DNA of 64,000 nucleotides, taken from Hansfordia pulvinata (lineage: Eukaryota; Ascomycota; Sordariomycetes; Xylariales). Location of the stretch: assembly GCA_006538405.1 (NCBI GenBank), contig BJKQ01000003.1:992001-1056000 (forward strand), written 5' to 3'. The notes beneath the pieces are model-generated. The model saw nothing but the letters and a program-made list of their open reading frames with translations. It had not been told where the DNA came from and made no database searches. Both the position numbers and the translations under genes were made by a program. Within the stretch, counting starts at the first letter, position 1, and each line of letters starts with the position of its first letter. Of the stretch, positions 57,272 to 64,000 are shown piece by piece.

Positions 57272-59601
57272 CAATCAAAGAACGAAAAATAGCAGGTCGA
57301 AGGGAGCTGCCTGCTTCTGTAGGCAAAAGTGGACTCCGCAGGGGTACGACAGCAAGGTCTGAGCCGGAGCTGCTGTGATTCGTCCAGTTGTCGAGGTTGC
57401 AGGACCTTGCAGAGAGGTCTAGTCCTTATATGGCCTAGCCCGGGAACTGTTCCGCATTTGTCAATCATCTTTCTCCAGCCACGTCGAGGGCAGGAATCAG
57501 GGCAATGAAATGGAGGGAGGGGTCCGCGTTGAGTGTGGTGCTGCATCGTCCAAAGCATGGGGGCCGTCAACTTTGACGTCTCCTCAGAACATCTTGTTCA
57601 GAGTTGGGGGCTCGCCGTCCAAGCATCGCCTGGCTTGTCGCGACAACAGTCTGGCCGCATTGTGCACCTGGCCGCCCTGATGGTGCTTCGGGAGAAAAGC
57701 CATCGACGCTCCATCATCAGCTCCGCACTGAGCCAAATCCAGATGAAATATGGACGACACTGGAGGCAATAGAGCGTTGCAAAATGACCTTGAGCACGGG
57801 CTGTGACACCGTCTGCAGATATATGTGCCGTCCGTGGTTCTGCAAGCCCGATAAACCGGCCTGAGCTGGGTTTGGCCGCGGTGTGTCATGCGAACGCCCA
57901 GCATTCAGGAAAGCGAGGGTGCGGAAAGCCTTGGTGTTGGACGTGGTCGGGCTGTATGCGTGCGGGTGGGTGACCGGATGAAGGGTGTATGTGTGCGCAT
58001 GCAAGTGGCGCATCGACGTGAATGATCATCGCCTGCCGTGATGCGAAGTCCCAAGTGCATGGGTCCCTTTCGAAGCACTGTTCCAACCAGCGTCTGTCGC
58101 GCTGTAGAAGAATCGCCCCGGCTGGAGAGTGAGAGGGACAGTCCGCAGAGCGCCAACAGCATCAACACATGTGACCTGAGCTCACATTGAGCTGCCGACG
58201 CGGTGCTTCCCAGCGTGCATGACGATGATTGCTTAATTGCGTGGACACCAGAACCTCCTTCAGAGCTGCCGGCTCCTCAAGTCCTCCAATTGCTAGGCGG
58301 CTGAGTGGCGGGGCAGAATGGCAGTTGGATTTGAAGGCCTAGCTGGCTGCAGATGGTACCGTTGGGGAGGTGGATTGGCTGCCTGGTCGCCCAAGGACGC
58401 GTCGTGTTCGCCCCCGGACCACCTAATCTGAGCCACTGGCGCTGATTGGGTGGGGACTTTTGGGGCGGGTTCCAGGGATGCTACTGCCCGACGAGCCCTG
58501 TGTTTCGGCATGTGCAGCCCCCGAGGACACTGGATCCATCGGAGCCTGCGCCTTTAGGTGTTTGCCGCACCTGCCGAGTCTAAGCCAGACGAGAGGCCGT
58601 AGGAGTTGGCTGAGTAGAGCCACCAGAAGCTGCCGCCGGCTTGACAACGAAACGCGCACTTTTTATCAAGAGGGTTTGGACACGAGACAGCCAGCAGCAT
58701 CAGAGAGGCCAGTCCCGACAGCCGCAGCAAAAGTCAAGCCACCGGCCGTGACGAGCGACAGAGACGGAGAGGAAAAGGGAGGGATGATGGTGGGCAGTTG
58801 GAAGAGTAGAGCTGTGCTTGTTTCAGTGACCTACCATGGAAGATCTGGTTCCGCGTCGAGCCAGCAATGAACAACTCGCGCCGGCTTGTTTGTTTGCGCC
58901 GTGCCCCAGCCGTGTCTTCTCTGCTATGCGATACCTCCAAGACGCAGCGCTGTGGTGATCATAGTCCCTTCATGTGGGTTTTCTATGCGTCTTACGACAC
59001 GCCAGGCTGGAGGCAATCAATTCGCGATTCAGATGGAACGGCAGAGCACTCTACCGTTGACCGGGCGTACAGAATCGGGCGCGTTCTGCAGTTCTGCGCG
59101 TAGACGTCTGACCGGGCGGAGAAGCGGATGGTCGGAGATGGAAGGCGGCAGGTGTGATGAAGGGAGCGGACGGGCACAGCAGGGCTGCACCCAAGTAAAC
59201 CGCGCGACTGTGAAGCCTGCGGCAGGCAAACTACTTGATGAAAGGGTAGGAAAAGAGCGATGGCATCCGTCTATTTAGCTGCGCTGGCCGTCGCGGCTGC
59301 GAACAAGGATCGCAGGATTCGCGGGCGAGGATGCTGATGATGGAGATGGGGAACGGGATGGTGTCGGATGGTGGTTGTTGATGATGGGTGTAGGAGGGAG
59401 GAAGAACAGAGCCGTGGCCGGCCAAGCTCGCAGAGGGAGAAAATGGCAGTACTGGAGAGCAGCACAGTGCAGGGCGGGCGGACCAGCCGTGCCAGCCATC
59501 CAGCCAGCAAGAGCGTCCGCTGGCAACCGCGATCCAATGATGAGACACGGACTACTGGCGGACTAGTCCTGTTCTGAGATTCCCGGGCTGCTCCAGCGGA
59601 T

Positions 59602-59624
59602 ACGAGTACCTAAGGCACTCGTAC
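59602..59624. repeat. TACGAGT...ACTCGTA inverted repeat
   Basis: Seven-base arms TACGAGT and ACTCGTA flank a 9-base loop that contains CCTAAGG. It is one of the spaced forms of the motif seen elsewhere in the window. Confidence 0.7.
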
Positions 59625-61981
59625 CATGGGTACCGAGGTAGTACGAGAACAACATTATGTTGAAGTTATGTAGCCGTGCGGCACTCTCGGATGAGGTCCA
59701 TGCATTGAGACACATCTTATGCATACAACATGAGTACCTACATGTGCCAGACCTACCCGTCCCAGCCCAGCGCTCATTGCTGTACTTATTACTTGTTAAC
59801 GGCTTCAAAGTCAGTCACTAGACGAGGCGGAACCACTGGGAAGAGCCATGCGGGCGGAGAGTTGTATACAATTCGATCGATGCGCCTCTGCCGCATCACA
59901 ATTGACTTGCGCACACCCTGATCGGATAGACGAAAGTCGGCCTGGGTATGTCACGACAATTATGTACAACCACCTTTAGGATGAAAATCAGGCAAGGTCT
60001 ATGCTGGCCCGGGTGCCGGAAGGTTGGTTCAATCCCTGTTTTCCTGCTTCGAAGACAACGCAGACAGGGACATCGTATCGCTGGGCTGTCTTGCACGTAT
60101 ATGCATCAAACCTGCGCCTCCGGGCTGGAGCCTGTCTTGGTGCTCGACGTCTTCTGGCGATGCTGCCGTCTTGTGAATCTGCTATCGAAGAGTCGAAGCT
60201 CTGACCCAGGCTGATTCGGCCACGGATTGCTCAATAAAGTCATAAGGAACGGGCACTTCCAGATCGGAACGTGAGATCGCAGCTGCCTAGGCGCCTCTGA
60301 CCACCTTTCACAGTTCACTACATGTATCATACTGCATCAATGAAAACGGACGCAGGTAAAGGGAATGTCGCACGTTGGACCGACCAGGCAACCCTCACGT
60401 TGCGCTATGCCGCAGCTGCCCTATTGAGGTCAAAGCCGCGTGGTTATTGTTAGATTCTTTGTCTTTGTAATGCAAGATATTCCAAGATGCGTCACTGGAC
60501 GGAAACAGGGAAATGGGGCGACCAACACATTGTCGCACTTAGTAATAGAAGCCTCTGCGGGCAGCAGCACACTGCTAATTCGAGATAAGGAGCTGGGTGC
60601 CTCAAGTGTACTCCAAGGGCAGGATTCCGTGGATAGGTTTGATAGCAGATACTGCTATTCATTCGTGATTATCAGCCTCACTGGCACCCACTGCTGCAAC
60701 ATAAAGTAGCTATGTACCCAGGCAAAGCGCTCAGCAAAAGCCCTTGCCAGGTTTACAAGTTATGTTTGCGCTCAGAGTGGCCCCCGGAAACGCAAGCGCT
60801 AACAGACATACCTTGATGTACGCATACGAGTAGTAGCCTTTCTTACTCGGAGTTAGGTGCTTCTCCTTCAATACCTTGCGCCAGAGATTCATGATATGCA
60901 CGAGACTTGTGCGAGACGAGTCGCATCTCCTATGTTGTACCGCGTGGCTTAGACGAGCTGCGGGCGCATCTTTTCCGAGGTTGCATGTCTGAGTTAATAT
61001 TCCACCATAAAAGATGCTTGAATGATAGCTGGTTCGATATGCTGTTGTGTAGAGTATATTCGATATGTGAACAGTGACGGCGTGCTATCTTACTTATCTA
61101 CGGCAGACCGCGTAGTTTTATGTTAAGCATGTGGTTTCGGCATTGAGCTTCTTCAGGCCTGGTGGTTGAGACTCGCCACGCCAATAAGCGGCTCAAAGTG
61201 AAGACACCCTCCTGGTCCCTCCTTATAAAGGAACGAATGGAACTTTCCGGACAAAATAACTCTTCCACAAGCTCGAGCCGACGGGACTGTGGCCAGGTTC
61301 CCAACCAGGAACTTCAAGTGCGCTGGTCTGATGACGCCGAAGTCTGCTGTACGAGTAGGTGAAGAGATGACTACCGCCAGGTGTACCTTGCAATGTTAGG
61401 TATGGTAATTGCAGTGTGTAGGGTACCCACGAATACCCAACCAGTCCAGCTGTTGAACCAGTCAGAGCGGGTGCCTAAGTCAGGTGGGTGTATTACTGAT
61501 TTAAGGTACATGTAAGTTTCGTCGATGCTCGCTGCATGTACCTAGATGTCCCCCTCAGCCGTACGAGTACCGACCATCGTCCAGGCTGCACTCGCGCTAC
61601 CTTCACTGAGGTACGTGACTACGTCCCGTCATCCATGCCGTCCATCGACCGGCTGTTGAGTCCTCATCCCTCGGTGACGCCTATCTGCCAGGTACTTGCT
61701 CGTATACATGCGAAAGGACATCTGTGCAGTGCATCACGTCCACGTCCCACATGCTGGCATGGCACGACTTACACAACCAATACGTGGTGCACTGACATAG
61801 TCCTTGCCATCGCCGCCACCACCATCACCAGCCTCGCCGTCGCCCAAGCTCTGACTTTCCCCATCACCCACCCGCCTGACGCAACGCGACCCTACGTACC
61901 GACCGGAATCCCACCCCTCCGCTTCGCCGTTCCTCAACATCCCACCCCGTCCCTGGTCGTTGCCGCACACTCTTCGGCATC

Positions 61982-64000
61982 ATGGCTGCCCGCAGCCAGT
62001 CGCTGCGCGACCGCCAGATTGCGTCCCTGAAGAAGATCCTCAACCTCAACGAGTCGGTTGCCGCCAACAACGACGACGAGTCCCATGCTGCCGCTGCCAC
62101 GGGCCAAAGCCTCGCCCCCGCTGGCCCTATTCTGACTGCCGACGGCGAACCTATATGGAAGGTCTTGGTCTTCGACGATCTGGGACGCGATGTCATCAGC
62201 AGCGTCTTGCGTGTCAGCGACTTGCGCGCGATGGGCGTCACTATGCACATGCATATCGCCGGCCAGCGCCACCCCATCCCCGACGTCCCCGTCATCTACC
62301 TGCTCGAGCCCCGCCCCGCCAACCTGTCTGCTATCACCGCCGACTTGCAGAATGGCCTTTACTCCCCCGCCCACATCAACTTCCTCTCCTCCATCCCCCG
62401 GCCTCTGCTCGAAGACTTTGCCTCGCAGACTGCCACTGCGGGCACCTCGGAAAATATCGGTCAGCTGTTTGACCAGTACCTCAATTTCATCGTCGCCGAG
62501 CCCGACTTGTTCACCCTTGGCATGCAGAAGGAACACACATATTGGGCTCTCAACAGCGCAAAAACACAAGACGAGGAGCTCGACCACGTGGTCGATAGGA
62601 TAGTCAGTGGCCTCTTCAGTGTCATTGCCACCATGGGTATGCCCCTATAAACTGCCTTGCCCCGCGGGCCCCAGACGGAGGAGGACCAAGAGACAGAATC
62701 GCTAACCGTTGACGCAACAAAGGTGTCATTCCCATAATACGATGTCCTAAGGGGGCTGCTGCCGAAATGATTGCCGGCAAGCTCGACCGCAAACTGCGCG
62801 ACCATATCCTGAACTCGAAAGACAACTTATTTTCCGGCGCCCGCCAGGCCTCCGGTACTTCTCCGACCTCCCGGCCCGTCTTAATCATCCTCGATCGCAA
62901 CGTCGACCTCAACCCTATGCTGTCGCACTCATGGACCTACCAGTCGCTCGTGCACGATGTGCTGAACATGAAACTCAACCGCATCACAATTGAAGCGCCT
63001 ATCGACGAGCAGAACCCCGCCAAGGGCACCACCAAGAAGGCCTACGATATGTCGTCGACCGACTTCTTCTGGAACAAGAACGCTGCCCTGCCTTTTCCCC
63101 AGGTCGCTGAGGACATCGATGCAGAGCTCACACGGTACAAGGAGGACGCCGCCGAGGTCACCAAGAAGACGGGCGCCTCTTCGCTCGAGGATCTACAGAA
63201 CGACACAGGCGCCAGCGCGCAGCACCTCAAGGCCGCCATCACACTCCTTCCGGAGCTGCGCGAGAGAAAGGCCGTGCTTGACATGCATATGAACATCCTG
63301 GCGGCCCTCCTGACGGGCATCAAGGACCGACAGCTCGACAACTACTTCCAAGTAGAGGAGAACGTCATGAAGCAGACCAAGGCACAGATCCTTGAACTGC
63401 TCAAGGACAAGGAGAAGGGCAACGAGCCGCTGGACAAGCTGCGGCTATTTGTCATATGGTTCTTGAGCACCGAGCAGGACGTGAGCAGCACCGAGTGGGC
63501 GCAGTACGAGGACGCCCTTAAGGAGGCAGGAGTAGAAAGCGCCTGCCTGGCCTATGTCCGACAGTATGTTCCCATGACTCATATTTACTCTTGCTACGCA
63601 GCCTGCTAATCACCGTGGGCGCTTACAGAGTGCGCGCGACGACCAAGATGACGCAGTTGACCACGATAAACAACCCCGCGGCGCAGCCAGGAGGCGGCAC
63701 GGACCTCTTCGGGCGGTTCTCGTCGCTGTCGACGCGCCTGACGGACCGACTTAAGGACACAGGCGTCGGGGTCCCCGGGAACCTGGCGTCCAACTTCGAC
63801 TCTCTGATCGGCGGCATCAAGAATTTCTTGCCCGCGGACCGCGACTTGACCGTCACGAAGATTGTCGAGTCCATCATGGACCCCTCGGCCGCCTCCACGT
63901 CGGCCATCGCCAAGACCGAGAGCTATCTCTACTTCGACCCCCGCAGCGCCAACGCCCGCGGCACGATGCCGCCTGCCGCCAGCGCGATGCGCGCCGCCGC
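61982..64000 (+). CDS. SLY1: Sly1, Sec1/Munc18-family protein (partial, runs off right edge)
   Basis: Exons 61982-62636, 62723-63563 and 63629 to beyond 64000 are joined with consistent phases (donors GTATGC and GTATGT). About 620 residues are inside the window. The start MAARSQSLRDRQIASLKKIL, then WKVLVFDDLGRDVISSVLRV, the YLLEP segment, VIPIIRCPKG (start of exon 2) and PVLIILDRNVDLNPMLSHSW are typical of Sly1. A later segment (MTQLTTINN, then a Gly/Thr-rich loop and IKNFLP) also matches. Sly1 binds the syntaxin Sed5 and promotes SNARE assembly in ER-Golgi and intra-Golgi fusion. The first methionine is chosen because the conserved N terminus starts there. The C-terminal end is outside the window. 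Confidence 0.93.

Larger units (their letters stand above)
57091..61981. other. Long intergenic region, divergent promoters at the ends
   Basis: A 4.9 kb region between the PNUTS-like gene (minus) and SLY1 (plus). I find no recognisable gene. The longest frames (for example 58460-58870) have no domain or splice support. It holds an inverted repeat of TACGAGT/ACTCGTA (59602-59624), isolated TACGAGTA sites near 60825, 61347 and 61560, and a leader-like CCACCACCATC stretch shortly before the SLY1 ATG. Confidence 0.55.

Noticed and set aside
58460..58870. 136-codon open frame in the long gap before SLY1
   Set aside because: No homology marks, no signal peptide, no intron pattern.
60010..60060. 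GGTTCAATCCC-like segment resembling a tRNA B box
   Set aside because: No matching A box or cloverleaf on either strand.

Overview
This window looks like nuclear DNA of a GC-rich filamentous ascomycete (Pezizomycotina; the gene set and style suggest Sordariomycetes, but I cannot name the species). Genes carry short GT-AG introns of about 50 to 170 bases, several start downstream of a TATA box and a CT-rich leader, and the products are eukaryotic (epsilon-COP, Sly1, a C2-domain phosphatidylserine decarboxylase, a PNUTS-like cleavage/polyadenylation factor, CGFS glutaredoxin). There are no rRNA genes, no tRNA that I could fold, no transposon and no CRISPR array.

The window holds 16 protein genes. 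The left third (1.5-22.5 kb) is an accessory-looking stretch. It has four small secreted cysteine-containing proteins (1563-2112 minus, 11859-12179 minus, 14289-14600 plus, 16985-17647 plus), a seven-helix fungal rhodopsin-fold membrane protein (5504-7142), an iron-type alcohol dehydrogenase (9452-10877), a short-chain dehydrogenase (18394-19575 minus) and a secreted GH75 chitosanase (21199-22405). The two middle small secreted proteins are paralogues that diverge from one 2.1 kb intergenic region. The rest is mostly housekeeping: epsilon-COP (23330-24584), a HAD phosphatase (28243-29328), phosphatidylserine decarboxylase (36961-40625), a TINC/ADIP-like coiled-coil protein (41752-44738), a phosphopantothenoylcysteine decarboxylase/Hal3-like flavoprotein (45244-46286 minus), monothiol glutaredoxin (47138-47833), a gamma-glutamyltranspeptidase-family protein (48350-51011 minus), a PNUTS/Ppn1-like RNA 3'-end factor (52016-57090 minus) and the 5' part of SLY1 (61982 to the right edge). 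The genes are monocistronic and no biosynthetic cluster is evident. Epsilon-COP and Sly1 both act in ER-Golgi traffic, but they are far apart and this is probably coincidence.

Two features run through the whole window. First, eight of the 16 genes have a single-base frame break (nine breaks in all), most of them in runs of three to six G or C and always inside an otherwise intact reading frame. This looks like homopolymer sequencing or assembly error more than gene decay. I therefore annotate through the breaks and give their positions, but do not write out repaired proteins. Second, the long intergenic regions (notably 2.1-5.5, 7.1-9.4, 14.6-17.0, 24.6-28.2, 29.3-37.0 and 57.1-62.0 kb) are sprinkled with a short motif, TACGAGTA, often doubled into perfect palindromes such as TACTCGTACGAGTA. 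They also carry ACCTACCTA-type runs and microsatellites. I noticed none of the TACGAGTA sites inside the coding exons.
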